Below, one piece after another: positions 45,269-54,072 of a stretch of DNA of 64,000 nucleotides; the first letter of the stretch is position 1; the number at the start of each line of letters is the position of its first letter. Below the pieces are notes generated by a model. The model saw only the letters and a program-made list of their open reading frames with translations. It was not told the DNA's origin and ran no database searches. This DNA comes from Nocardia huaxiensis (GTDB taxonomy: Bacteria; Actinomycetota; Actinomycetes; Mycobacteriales; Mycobacteriaceae), in the NCBI RefSeq assembly GCF_013744875.1, contig NZ_CP059399.1:806001-870000 (forward strand), in the 5' to 3' direction. A program made the position numbers and the translations under genes.

Positions 45269-45404
45269 TTTCGCTGTCAAAGGGGAGGTCCGAGGGGGGC
45301 GCCGGGGCGCCCATATTCTTCGCGGCGGAAAATGGCTGGCGCGCGTATGGCCTTGTTGTGCAATCCTGGGTTAGGCCGGTTCCGCAAAGCGAAGGGCGCG
45401 ACCC

Positions 45405-46148
45405 ATGGGTCCGGAACGCCGACAAGAACAAGTCCCCGAAGAACTGGAACTCGAGCTCGTGCGCGAGGTCGTGCTGGCGCGTCGCAGGCTCGACAATGTC
45501 GTCCTGGCCGCACTCACGCTGGGTGCGGAATTACTGGATCATGATTCCGAGCGCGCCACCGCCATGCGGGCGGCGCAGATACTCGAACAGCACGCCGTGG
45601 ACGAGGGCGAGGTGGTCCGCGATCCGCGAGCGGCGTTGCGCAGCGACATGATTCGCGATCGCGACCGTGCCCGCCGGCTCGGCCTCTCGCGGGAACACGG
45701 CCGCGGCATTTCCGAGGCCGAGCGCCGCCGCCGAAAACAAACCGCTCTGCTCTGCGAAGTCCGCGCCGATCTCCTGGAGGTGGTGCGCCGCTGCCGTGGA
45801 CTCCGCTACGACCGCGCCGCCTTCGCCGACGGCATAGCCCAGGGCTTGTGCGCCGCCACCGACAAATTGGTGATCGGCGCGGACATGGAGACCTATCGCG
45901 CCTGGCAGCGCGGCATGGTCCTCAAAATCGCCGAGGAACCCGCGCGCGACGGCAGCCCACCCCGCGTCATGGCGACCGTCGACGCCGGGCCGGGCCGCGG
46001 CCCCCTGACCGTTGAATGGGACTCGCCCGAAAGACGATTGGCCCTGGTGGCCCGCATGGCCAGGGCCGGAATCTCACCCGTCGTCATCTGCGATCGGCTG
46101 CTCGCGGACCTGTCGGTATCGTCGCCGCTGCGCTACTCGGTTCGTTGA
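45405..46148 (+). CDS. unrecognised Arg-rich protein between ipdF and kstR2
   Basis: A 247-residue protein I do not recognise. Residues about 10-130 look strongly helical and charged, with ARRLGLSREHGRGISEAERR and a following RRKQ stretch. The C-terminal 100 residues look like a small alpha/beta domain ending in ARMARAGISPVVICDRLLAD. There is no signal or membrane segment, so it is cytoplasmic and possibly nucleic-acid binding. It has its own promoter region after the ipdF terminator and ends 43 bases before kstR2. Confidence 0.7.
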   Translation: MGPERRQEQVPEELELELVREVVLARRRLDNVVLAALTLGAELLDHDSERATAMRAAQILEQHAVDEGEVVRDPRAALRSDMIRDRDRARRLGLSREHGRGISEAERRRRKQTALLCEVRADLLEVVRRCRGLRYDRAAFADGIAQGLCAATDKLVIGADMETYRAWQRGMVLKIAEEPARDGSPPRVMATVDAGPGRGPLTVEWDSPERRLALVARMARAGISPVVICDRLLADLSVSSPLRYSVR

Positions 46149-46163
46149 GGCCCCGCTCGACCA

Positions 46164-46177
46164 AGCAAACGCTTGGT
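46164..46177. promoter_or_regulatory. variant KstR2 box before kstR2
   Basis: AGCAAACGCTTGGT keeps the CAA-N4-TTG symmetry and lies within the palindrome CCAAGC-AAAC-GCTTGG, but has CAAA in place of CAAG. It stands next to the -10 at 46180 and supports autorepression, perhaps weaker than at the other two sites. Confidence 0.75.
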
Positions 46178-46179
46178 TG

Positions 46180-46185
46180 TATATT
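46180..46185 (+). promoter_or_regulatory. -10 element of kstR2
   Basis: TATATT lies exactly 6 nt before the GTG start and no ribosome site is present, so the kstR2 message is probably leaderless. Confidence 0.6.
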
Positions 46186-46191
46186 GGGTTC

Positions 46192-46803
46192 GTGACCCAA
46201 CCAGACTCTTCGAAGTCAGCACGTCGTAGCGAGCTGCTCGGCCTGGCTGCGACCCTGTTCGCCGAACGCGGACTGCGCGCCACCACGGTCCGGGATATTG
46301 CCGATGCGGCGGGGATTCTATCGGGGAGTCTGTACCACCACTTCGATTCCAAAGAAGCGATGGTCGACGAAATCCTCAGAGGCTTCCTCGATGACCTTTT
46401 CGCCCGATACCGCGAGATCGTCTCCTCGGGCGTGAGCGCCCGCGACACCCTCGAAGCCCTCGTCATCGCCTCCTACGAATCCTTCGACCGCTCGCACGCC
46501 GCCGTCGCCATCTATCAGGCCGAAGCCAAACGCCTCAGCGCCACACCGCGATTCGGCTACATCGCGGAATACAACAAGGAATTCCGCGAGCTCTGGCATC
46601 AGGTGCTGAGCAAGGGCGTCGAAGACGGCAGCTTCCGGCCCGAACTCGATATCGAGCTGGCCTACCGATTCCTGCGCGACACCGTCTGGGTGTCGGTGCG
46701 CTGGTACCAACCCGGCGGCGGGCGCATCACCGTCGACGGCCTCGCAAAGCAGTACCTCACCATCGTGCTCGACGGGCTCACCAACCCCGATTCGCGCGCA
46801 TAG
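46192..46803 (+). CDS. kstR2: TetR-family repressor KstR2
   Basis: A 203-residue TetR regulator with the helix-turn-helix TTVRDIADAAGILSGSLYHHFDSK near residues 26-49. KstR2 represses the HIP (rings C and D) genes and is released by HIP-CoA. Support comes from its position directly before fadA6, the length (200 in M. tuberculosis) and the three KstR2-type boxes in this window. Confidence 0.92.
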   Translation: MTQPDSSKSARRSELLGLAATLFAERGLRATTVRDIADAAGILSGSLYHHFDSKEAMVDEILRGFLDDLFARYREIVSSGVSARDTLEALVIASYESFDRSHAAVAIYQAEAKRLSATPRFGYIAEYNKEFRELWHQVLSKGVEDGSFRPELDIELAYRFLRDTVWVSVRWYQPGGGRITVDGLAKQYLTIVLDGLTNPDSRA

Positions 46804-46819
46804 CAGTAGGAGTTCTCGA

Positions 46820-48001
46820 ATGTCTGCACCGTCCCGCCGCCAGTACGCACCCATGCGCGAGGCGTATGTCATCGACGCCGTGCGCACCCCGGTCGGCAAG
46901 CGCGGCGGGGCGCTCGCCTCGGTGCACCCGGCCGATCTCGGCGCGGCCGCGCTCAAGGGCCTCATGGGCCGCAACAAGATCGACCCCGGCCATGTCGACG
47001 ACGTCGTGTTCGGCTGCTGCGACACCATCGGCCCGCAGGCCGGAAACATCGCCCGCACCGCCTGGCTGGTGGCCGGCTACCCGGAATCGGTGCCCGGCGT
47101 GACCGTCGACCGGCAGTGCGGATCCTCGCAGCAGGCCGTCAACTTCGGCGCGCAGGCCATCATGGCCGGCACCGCCGAGGTGATCGTGGCGGGCGGCGTG
47201 CAGAACATGAGCGCCATCCCGATCTCGGCCGCCATGCTGGCCGGCCAGCAGTACGGCTTCGACGCGCCGTTCGTGGGCGCCGAGGGCTGGGACCACCGTT
47301 ACGGCACCGCCGAAGTGTCGCAGTTCAATTCGGCCCAGATGATCGCCGAGAAGTGGGACATCTCCCGCCGCGACATGGAAGAGTGGGCGCTGCGCTCGCA
47401 CGACCGGGCGCGCAAGGCCATCGCGGAGGGCAAGTTCGACCGGGAGATCGTCCCCGTCGGCGACTTCTGGATCGACGAGGGCCCGCGCGAGACCACCCTG
47501 GAGAAGATGGCCGGCCTGCAGCCGCTCACCGAGGGCAGCCGCATCACCGCCGCCCTGGCCAGCCAGATCTCCGACGGCGCCAGCGCCACCCTGCTGGCCT
47601 CCGACTGGGCGGTCCAGGAATACGGCCTCACCCCGCGCGCCCGCATCCTGCATGTGAGCGCCCGGGGCGCGGATCCGATCTACATGCTCACCGCGCCCAT
47701 CCCGGCCACCAAGTGGGCGCTGGAGAAGACCGGGCTGACCATCGACGACATCGATGTCATCGAGATCAACGAGGCGTTCGCGTCCGTCGTGCTGGCCTGG
47801 ATCAAGGAGACCGGCGCCGACCCGGCCAAGGTCAATGTGAACGGCGGCGCGATCGCGCTCGGCCACCCGCTGGGTGCCACCGGCGCGAAGCTGTTCGCCT
47901 CCCTGCTCAACGAACTCGAGCGCGTGAACGGCCGCTACGGCCTGCTCACCATCTGTGAAGGCGGCGGCACCGCCAACATCACCATCATCGAACGACTCTG
48001 A
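46820..48001 (+). CDS. fadA6: thiolase FadA6
   Basis: A 393-residue thiolase. The nucleophilic Cys is in TVDRQCGSSQQAVNFGAQA near residue 99. The other active-site motifs are INEAFASVV, GGAIALGHPLGATGAK and CEGGGTANITIIE. FadA6 performs a thiolytic step in breakdown of the C/D-ring product. TAGGAG precedes the ATG, and only 16 bases separate it from kstR2. Confidence 0.9.
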   Translation: MSAPSRRQYAPMREAYVIDAVRTPVGKRGGALASVHPADLGAAALKGLMGRNKIDPGHVDDVVFGCCDTIGPQAGNIARTAWLVAGYPESVPGVTVDRQCGSSQQAVNFGAQAIMAGTAEVIVAGGVQNMSAIPISAAMLAGQQYGFDAPFVGAEGWDHRYGTAEVSQFNSAQMIAEKWDISRRDMEEWALRSHDRARKAIAEGKFDREIVPVGDFWIDEGPRETTLEKMAGLQPLTEGSRITAALASQISDGASATLLASDWAVQEYGLTPRARILHVSARGADPIYMLTAPIPATKWALEKTGLTIDDIDVIEINEAFASVVLAWIKETGADPAKVNVNGGAIALGHPLGATGAKLFASLLNELERVNGRYGLLTICEGGGTANITIIERL

Positions 48002-48115
48002 GGTGTCGCTGACGGGAGCCGCACACTGAATCGGGTGTGTGGCTTCCGTCGTTTGCATAACGAAAGCGATCGAGAGCGGCCGCTGCTGGGGATTCCGGGT
48101 GGAGAATCGACAGGC

Positions 48116-49945
48116 ATGAGCGGCAACCTGCCTAGACGGGGGTTCCTCCTGGGTGCTCTCGGAGTATCGGTGGCCGGCTTCGCGGCGAAGGCCGGAGCCG
48201 CTCCTGTTCCGCTGCCGCCGCCTCCGGTGCCGATTCCGCCGCTGCCCGCGCCGTCGTTCACGCCGTTGAACTATCATTCGCCGCCCTTGCAGCCGTATGT
48301 GGATCCGCTGCCGATGATCGAAACACGCCCGGCGGCAGGCGAATTGACGGCGATGTCGAGCATGCACCGCTATCATCGCGATCTGCCGGAAACCCGGAAC
48401 TGGGGTTTCGATCGACCGGTGCTCGGGCCGACCCTCGAAGCCTGGCGGGATCGTTCCGCCCAGATGAGCTTTCGCAATGAGCTGGGCCCGCACGTGCTGC
48501 CCACGCACGTCGATCTCACCATGCACGGCGTCACCGAACTGGATCGCACCGATCCGCGCTTCACCGTGCACCTGCACGGCGGCGCGAATTCCCCTGAGGC
48601 GGACGGGCATCCGCTGATCGGGTGGCGCAATGGCGGTCGTGCCGTCTTCCAATTCACGAATCGCCAAGAGGCCGCGACGCTCTGGTATCACGACCATGTC
48701 ATGGGTATCACCCGCCTGAACATTCAAGCCGGGCTGGCCGGAATGTATTACGTCCGGGACGAATTCGACACCGGCCGGGAGGACAACCCGCTCGGACTGC
48801 CCGCCGGGGAGTTCGAGATCCCGCTGGTGGTGCAGGACCGCACCTTCAACCCCGACGGCAGCGTGCAGCCCATGGTCGGCACCTACATCCCCGAGGGCTA
48901 CAACCAGTCCGGGCAGCTCGGGGACGTCTGCTGCGTCAACGGCAAGGTGTGGCCGTTCCTGGAGGTGCGCCGCACCGTCTACCGTTTCCGCATCCTCAAT
49001 GGATCCAATTCCCGCCCATACATTTTCGAGCTTTCGAACGGAATGCCGTTCTGGGCCATCGGAACCGAACTCGGTCTGCTGGACGCCCCGGTGCCCACGC
49101 CCTCGATCCGGGTCAGCCCCGGCGAAAGGGCCGACCTGCTCCTGGATTTCACCGGTCTCCCCGACGGCGCAGCGATCGACCTGATCAACACCGCCAAGAA
49201 CGATCTCGGCAACACCGTCTTCATGGCTCCGGAGCTCCGCACCATCATGCGCTTCACGGTGTCCGGCGACGGCCCGCCCGCGGCGATCCCGCCGATTCTG
49301 CGCGGCGGCCCCGGCCTTCCGGAAGCCTTGCCTCCCATGGCTGTTCCGGAATCCGTCCGCACCATGACCCTCATCGGCCTGAACGACGACTCCCGCTCGG
49401 CGGCGGTCTTCCCCACCATGATGGCCCTCAACAACCTGGCGTTCCTCGGCACCGATGTGGACCTGGCCCGCGCGGGCACCGTCGAACAGTGGGATCTGGT
49501 CAACACCACGCCTTTCGATCACCCCATCCACATCCACCTGGCCCGCATGCGGGTGATCGGCCGCCAGCCCATCCTCACGCTCCCGTACTGGCTCGCCAAC
49601 TACCCGCCTGCCTTCGGCATCCGCTGGTCACCCTCCGCCGACGCCCACGCCATCGGCCCCCAGCAGGGCCCGCCCCCGTGGGAAGTCGGCTGGAAGGACA
49701 CCGTGGAATGCCCGACCGACACCATCACCCGGATCATGGTGCACTGGCCGTCCATCGATGAGCTCGGCTTCGACCCCGACGCCCCCATTCCCATCCCCGA
49801 AGGCGCGGAAGCCATCTCGCCCACCGGTTCCCACGGATCGCACCTGCGGTCCGGCCACGAGGAGATCCGCGGCTACGTCTGGCACTGCCACAACCTCGAC
49901 CACGCCGACCACGACATGATGCAGCAAATCCGGGTAACCCCCTGA
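48116..49945 (+). CDS. secreted multicopper oxidase
   Basis: A 609-residue multicopper oxidase with a Tat signal: PRRGFLLGALG at residues 6-16, hydrophobic core, then AKAGAAP. A Pro-rich linker follows. Copper ligands are visible in HLHGG near 152, WYHDHVMG near 180, HPIHIHLARM near 460 and HCHNLDHADHDMM at the C-terminus. It resembles the bilirubin oxidase/CotA/CueO group, which oxidises phenols or cuprous ion outside the cell. It is about 115 bp after fadA6, so a separate unit is likely. Confidence 0.87.
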   Translation: MSGNLPRRGFLLGALGVSVAGFAAKAGAAPVPLPPPPVPIPPLPAPSFTPLNYHSPPLQPYVDPLPMIETRPAAGELTAMSSMHRYHRDLPETRNWGFDRPVLGPTLEAWRDRSAQMSFRNELGPHVLPTHVDLTMHGVTELDRTDPRFTVHLHGGANSPEADGHPLIGWRNGGRAVFQFTNRQEAATLWYHDHVMGITRLNIQAGLAGMYYVRDEFDTGREDNPLGLPAGEFEIPLVVQDRTFNPDGSVQPMVGTYIPEGYNQSGQLGDVCCVNGKVWPFLEVRRTVYRFRILNGSNSRPYIFELSNGMPFWAIGTELGLLDAPVPTPSIRVSPGERADLLLDFTGLPDGAAIDLINTAKNDLGNTVFMAPELRTIMRFTVSGDGPPAAIPPILRGGPGLPEALPPMAVPESVRTMTLIGLNDDSRSAAVFPTMMALNNLAFLGTDVDLARAGTVEQWDLVNTTPFDHPIHIHLARMRVIGRQPILTLPYWLANYPPAFGIRWSPSADAHAIGPQQGPPPWEVGWKDTVECPTDTITRIMVHWPSIDELGFDPDAPIPIPEGAEAISPTGSHGSHLRSGHEEIRGYVWHCHNLDHADHDMMQQIRVTP

Positions 49946-49961
49946 TCCGAACCACTTTCCG

Positions 49962-50387
49962 ATGTCCATGGAACGTGGATTGGAAGAGGTCGCCCGCAAA
50001 GCTCGAGCCGTTCAGGAGGCCATCGAGCAGGTCCGCGGCTACGCCACCGTCCCGGGCGTCCGCATCGAAGTGACCGCGGACGGCCGGATCACCGGCCTGG
50101 ACATCGGCCACCCGCAACTGGCCGAAGCCATCGCGGCGGCCCACGCCCGAGCCCTCCGGCACGCGTCCGACCAAGCCGCCGACCTCCGGCGAGAACTCGC
50201 CGACGACCCCACCGTGGCCTTGCTGACCAGGCGGTTGCTTACGGAGGAGACCGCACCCCCGCCCGCCTCGGAACCGGCTCCCGCCGCACCCCGAAAGCCG
50301 GAACCCTACGACGAGTTCGACGACCCCGACTACGAGAACCCCTACGCCCTGCCGCCGGACGTCCAGCGCCGTTACGGCATCCGCTGA
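49962..50387 (+). CDS. YbaB/EbfC-like small protein with acidic tail
   Basis: A 141-residue protein. The N-terminal 85 residues have the helix-strand-strand-helix pattern of YbaB/EbfC nucleoid proteins (KARAVQEAIEQVRGYATVPG, then VRIEVTADGRITGLDIGH). The C-terminal 50 residues are Pro-rich and then acidic (YDEFDDPDYENPY). Such variants are common in Nocardia. It is only 16 bases after the multicopper oxidase stop, so co-transcription is possible. Confidence 0.72.
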   Translation: MSMERGLEEVARKARAVQEAIEQVRGYATVPGVRIEVTADGRITGLDIGHPQLAEAIAAAHARALRHASDQAADLRRELADDPTVALLTRRLLTEETAPPPASEPAPAAPRKPEPYDEFDDPDYENPYALPPDVQRRYGIR

Positions 50388-50543
50388 GCTACCGCACAGC
50401 CGCGCACGCGGCGGCTCCGGATGCTCTGGGCAGGCCCGCGGGCTCGATTCGGTCGCTGCGGTGCGTGGAGCGCGAAGCTGTCGGTTTGCCCGCTTTACGA
50501 TGTGCGGGATCGTTTCCCGGACTCAGGAGAAAGCGGGCTGAAT

Positions 50544-51932
50544 ATGGATCTGGGTGTCCGCTGGACGCTGCACGGTGACGGGCGCACGCCTGCGCCCGGT
50601 GCTGTGGTGAAGCCGGATGAGCGGTTGTCGTGGCCGCGCACCGCGGGGTTGGGTGCGCAGCATGTGGTGGCCATGTTCGGGGCCAGTTTCGTCGCGCCGG
50701 TGCTGATGGGGCTGGATCCCAATCTGGCGATCATGATGTCCGGGGTCGCGACGATCCTGTTCCTGTTGGTCACGCGCGGGGCGGTGCCGAGCTATCTCGG
50801 GTGTTCGCTGTCGTTCGTCGGTGTGGCGGCGGTGATTCGGGCGCAGGGCGGCAGTAGCGCGACGGTTACCGGGGCGTGCCTCGCGGTCGGCGCGGCGCTG
50901 TTCCTGATCGGCCTGGCCGTGCAGAAGTTCGGGGCGCGGATCATTCACGCGGCCATGCCGCCGGTGGTCACCGGTGCGGTGGTCATGCTCATCGGGTTCA
51001 ATCTCGCGCCGGTGACCGCGTCCACCTATTGGCCGCAGGATCAGTGGACGGCCTTGCTGGTCATGCTGTTCACCGGTCTCGCCGTGGTCGGACTGCGCGG
51101 ATTCTGGTCGCGCATCGCGATTTTCCTCGGACTGGTTTTCGGGTACGGCATCTCCTGGGTGTTCGACCGGGTCTTCGGCAAGATCCACTCCGCCGACGGC
51201 AGCGGCGCGGTGACCGATCACTGGCGCCTGGATCTTTCCGGTGTGGGACAGGCGGATTGGATCGGTCTGCCCACCCTGCACGGACCATCGTTCGAATGGT
51301 CGGCCATCCTGGTCGCCCTGCCGGTCGTCATCGCGCTCGTCGCCGAAAATGCCGGGCATGTGAAGGCGGTCGGTGAGATCACCGGCTCGTCCCTGGACGG
51401 CAAGCTGGGCACCGCCATCGCGGCGGACGGCGCGGCCTCGATGCTCTCCACCGCGGTCGGCGGCCCGCCCAACACCACCTACTCCGAGAACATTGGCGTC
51501 ATGGCCGCCACCCGCGTCTACTCGACCGCCGCCTATTGGGCCGCAGCCGGTTTCGCCCTGCTGTTCGGCCTCTGCCCGAAGTTCGGCGCGGTCGTCGCCG
51601 CCATCCCCGGCGGCGTTCTGGGCGGCATCACCGTCATCCTCTACGGCATGATCGGCCTGCTCGGCGCGCAGATCTGGACCAATGCCAAGGTCGACCTGCG
51701 CAACCCCCTCAACCTGGTTCCGGCGGCAGCCGGTCTCATCATCGGCATCGGCAATGTCAGCATGAAGTTCACCGACAACTTCACCCTCAGCGGGATCGCG
51801 CTCGGCACCCTGGTCGTCATCACCGGCTACCACGCCCTGCGCTTGTTCGCCCCGGCCCATTTCAAGGTCGAAGAGCCCCTGTTGGACGAGGGCACATCCT
51901 CCTACGACGAGCCGAACGGCCCGCGCGACTAG
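50544..51932 (+). CDS. NCS2-family nucleobase permease, uracil type
   Basis: A 462-residue polytopic protein with about 14 membrane segments. The family motif VGGPPNTTYSENIGVMAATR lies near residue 305, and LSWPRTAGLGAQHVVAMFGA is near the N-terminus. It resembles UraA/PyrP proton-coupled uracil importers. AGGAGA lies upstream of the ATG but is 13 nt away. It converges on the Uma2 gene with a four-base overlap of stops. Confidence 0.87.
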   Translation: MDLGVRWTLHGDGRTPAPGAVVKPDERLSWPRTAGLGAQHVVAMFGASFVAPVLMGLDPNLAIMMSGVATILFLLVTRGAVPSYLGCSLSFVGVAAVIRAQGGSSATVTGACLAVGAALFLIGLAVQKFGARIIHAAMPPVVTGAVVMLIGFNLAPVTASTYWPQDQWTALLVMLFTGLAVVGLRGFWSRIAIFLGLVFGYGISWVFDRVFGKIHSADGSGAVTDHWRLDLSGVGQADWIGLPTLHGPSFEWSAILVALPVVIALVAENAGHVKAVGEITGSSLDGKLGTAIAADGAASMLSTAVGGPPNTTYSENIGVMAATRVYSTAAYWAAAGFALLFGLCPKFGAVVAAIPGGVLGGITVILYGMIGLLGAQIWTNAKVDLRNPLNLVPAAAGLIIGIGNVSMKFTDNFTLSGIALGTLVVITGYHALRLFAPAHFKVEEPLLDEGTSSYDEPNGPRD

Positions 51933-52513
51933 TCCGCGTACAGCGGCAGGCACCCGGTGTCGATCTCGAATCCGAAGGGGTCGGGTAGCGGCACCGGGTC
52001 GCTGTAGGTTCCGTCCAGAAGACCGTGGTAGACACCGTCTTTCGGATGTGTGTGCAGTGACCATCGGCCGAACCGCGGGTCGAGGACCAGCAGCGTCCGG
52101 ACTCCGGCCGTGCTGTACCAGCCGGTCTTGTCGGTGATCTGCTTGGCCTTCTCCGACTTCGAGATCACTTCTATTGCGAGTTCGACGTCGGCCGGGTCAG
52201 CCAGCCACGCGTCGTCCTCGTCCCAGGATTCCGGAAGGACAACCAGGTCCGGGGTGCAGTAGTCATCGGCGTCGCCGGGCATCGGTATGGAGGACACCTC
52301 GTACGACGCGAAGCCCACGGGCATGCGCGGTTCGAGCTGCTGACGCACACGGCGGATCGTGCCCGCATGCTTGCCACGGGGCGTCGGTGACATCACGAGA
52401 CTTCCCCCCAGGATTTCGACGCGCAGACTGGTGGCGCGTTCGATCTGCTCGGCAACAGCGCGCAGGTTACCTGGACGCGGGTGCATGGCAGGGAGGTTCA
52501 CGGAAATCTCCAA
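51929..52513 (-). CDS. Uma2-family (DUF820) PD-(D/E)XK nuclease-like protein
   Basis: A 194-residue protein with the Uma2 pattern: VEILGGSLVMSPTPRGKHAG, then YCTPDLVVLPES, then VELAIEVISKSEKAKQITDK (the likely D...ExK acidic-basic core), then WYSTAGVRTLLVLDP. Uma2 proteins are restriction-endonuclease-like and often scattered in many copies; the role is unknown. The metallophosphoesterase gene lies 39 bp upstream on the same strand. Confidence 0.87.
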   Translation of the reverse strand: MEISVNLPAMHPRPGNLRAVAEQIERATSLRVEILGGSLVMSPTPRGKHAGTIRRVRQQLEPRMPVGFASYEVSSIPMPGDADDYCTPDLVVLPESWDEDDAWLADPADVELAIEVISKSEKAKQITDKTGWYSTAGVRTLLVLDPRFGRWSLHTHPKDGVYHGLLDGTYSDPVPLPDPFGFEIDTGCLPLYAD

Positions 52514-52552
52514 CCCCTTCGTGGACGGGTCGTCACTAAAGATACTCGCAGC

Positions 52553-53410
52553 TCAGCCCGCGGCGGGTTCGGTCAGGATCTCGGCTGTGCAGGGGAGGGG
52601 GAGGACGTGCCAGGACTGGTCGCTGTCGTAGGTGGGGTGCTGGGAGGCGTTGGGGTCGGCGGCGAGGCCCTCGACGCGGGTCCAGGTGTTGTCCCCGGCG
52701 GGGATGGTGTCGGTGTAGCGGTAGTGCAGGTGGCCGTGGAAAAGCACTGTGGGGTGGAGGGTTTCGACCAGGCGCTGGATGCGGTCCTGGTTCGGGAGGC
52801 ATTCCGCTTTGGTCTTGCGGTTGAACTTGGGCTGGGAGGAGCGGGGTTTGTCGTGCGTCAGCAGAACGTCCACCGGTGAGCTGTCGGCCTCCAGGAACGC
52901 GTCCAGTTCCGCGTCGGTCATCTCCTCTTCGGGGAACCAGAGGGTGCCGGTGGTGACGCGCTGGCGGGTGGAGCCGTAGCGGCGGTGGCGGTCGTCGACG
53001 GCGTCCCGGCGGGCTTCGCGGGCCAGGCGCCAGAGCTTGTCGGTGGAATAGGCGCCGCCGAAGGCCGCGAAAGTTGTTCCGTCCCAGGTCCAGCGGTGGC
53101 CGCGGGGTGCGTAGCGGAGGAACCTGCGGCACTGCAGGAAGCCTTCGTCGTCGCGGCGGTGGTCGTAGAGCTCGTGCAGTAGGGAGGATTTGTCGTGGTT
53201 GCCGTCGAGGAAGTAGACGGTGACGCCGGCCTTGCGGGCGGCCTTGTTGACGACGTCGAAGTAGCGGCGGCCGGAGGGGACGTGTTCCCAGGCGCCGAAG
53301 TCGCCGACGGAGAAGATCTTGTCGCAGTCATTGCGGACGGCCACCTGCAGCAGTGACAGCGCATGACTGGTGTTGCCGTGCAGGTCTCCGACAATCAAGA
53401 CATTCCCCAT
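52553..53410 (-). CDS. calcineurin-like metallophosphoesterase
   Basis: A 285-residue phosphoesterase. The metal motifs are visible in order: VGDLHGNTSHAL (residues about 7-18), VGDFGAWEH, LDGNHDKSS near 70, LLTHDKPR, and FHGHLHYRYTD near 232. Family members hydrolyse phosphodiesters of nucleotides or nucleic acids. The ATG at 53410 fits the fold start. Confidence 0.87.
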   Translation of the reverse strand: MGNVLIVGDLHGNTSHALSLLQVAVRNDCDKIFSVGDFGAWEHVPSGRRYFDVVNKAARKAGVTVYFLDGNHDKSSLLHELYDHRRDDEGFLQCRRFLRYAPRGHRWTWDGTTFAAFGGAYSTDKLWRLAREARRDAVDDRHRRYGSTRQRVTTGTLWFPEEEMTDAELDAFLEADSSPVDVLLTHDKPRSSQPKFNRKTKAECLPNQDRIQRLVETLHPTVLFHGHLHYRYTDTIPAGDNTWTRVEGLAADPNASQHPTYDSDQSWHVLPLPCTAEILTEPAAG

Positions 53411-53525
53411 GGGCACATGGTGGCAGCCCTGCGCGGCTGTGGCACATCTATTTCGTTGTGGCTCGTAAGTGACAGGGCGAGCCGAACAGCCGATTCCTGT
53501 CGGTGGCCGGGGGCATACTCGGGTC

Positions 53526-54035
53526 ATGAGTGATTCCGAATCGGTTGTGCCCCAGTCAGACAACGTGAAGATCACCTCTTATGACGATCCCGATGCGCCC
53601 TGGAACCAGGAGTTCGACCAGGCGCAGATGGGCGATTGGAACGCCGGTGTGATCCAGGAGTTCCGCGAGAACGGCGGCAAGGTCGGCGGCGCGTACCAGG
53701 ACGCGACGATCCTGCTGCTCACCACCACCGGCGCGAAGAGCGGCAAGCAGCATGTGGTTCCGCTGGGTGCGCTGTACCGGGACGAGACGATCTACGTCTC
53801 CTCCTTCATCGAGGACAAGTACCCGGCCTGGTGGTTCAACATCAAGGCCAACCCACAGGTCACGGTGGAGATCGGCGGCAAGACGCACCGGGCCGTCGGC
53901 CGCGCGCTGGAGGGCGCGGACTACGACGAGTTCGCGGCCTGGGTGCTCGCCAACAATCCGCTGCTGGCCGATTTCCAGTCCAAGATCGAACGCCCGCTAC
54001 CCCTGGTCACCCTGGAGCTCGGCGAAGAAATCTGA
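53526..54035 (+). CDS. F420-dependent (deazaflavin) nitroreductase-family protein
   Basis: A 169-residue split-barrel protein of the Ddn family, with ILLLTTTGAKSGKQHVVPLG near residues 61-80 and PAWWFNIKANPQVTVEIGGK near 99-118. The actinobacterial family uses reduced F420 to reduce quinones or nitro compounds. CATACT lies 6 nt before the ATG with no ribosome site, consistent with a leaderless message. Confidence 0.87.
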   Translation: MSDSESVVPQSDNVKITSYDDPDAPWNQEFDQAQMGDWNAGVIQEFRENGGKVGGAYQDATILLLTTTGAKSGKQHVVPLGALYRDETIYVSSFIEDKYPAWWFNIKANPQVTVEIGGKTHRAVGRALEGADYDEFAAWVLANNPLLADFQSKIERPLPLVTLELGEEI

Positions 54036-54060
54036 CCCACCGCCCGCGGGCGGTTGGTTC

Positions 54061-54066
54061 TAGGCT
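54061..54066 (+). promoter_or_regulatory. -10 element of the SDR gene at 54073
   Basis: TAGGCT followed by six bases and then the ATG. The gene has no ribosome site, so a leaderless transcript is likely. Confidence 0.5.
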
Positions 54067-54072
54067 GACCGC

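Noticed and set aside
46778..49537. A 919-codon minus-strand open frame opposite fadA6 and the multicopper oxidase
   Set aside because: It is a shadow of two well-supported plus-strand genes. Its translation has no recognisable domain and biased composition.
50523..52064. A 513-codon minus-strand frame opposite the nucleobase permease
   Set aside because: It is antisense to a clear NCS2 permease, and its composition is that of a GC shadow.
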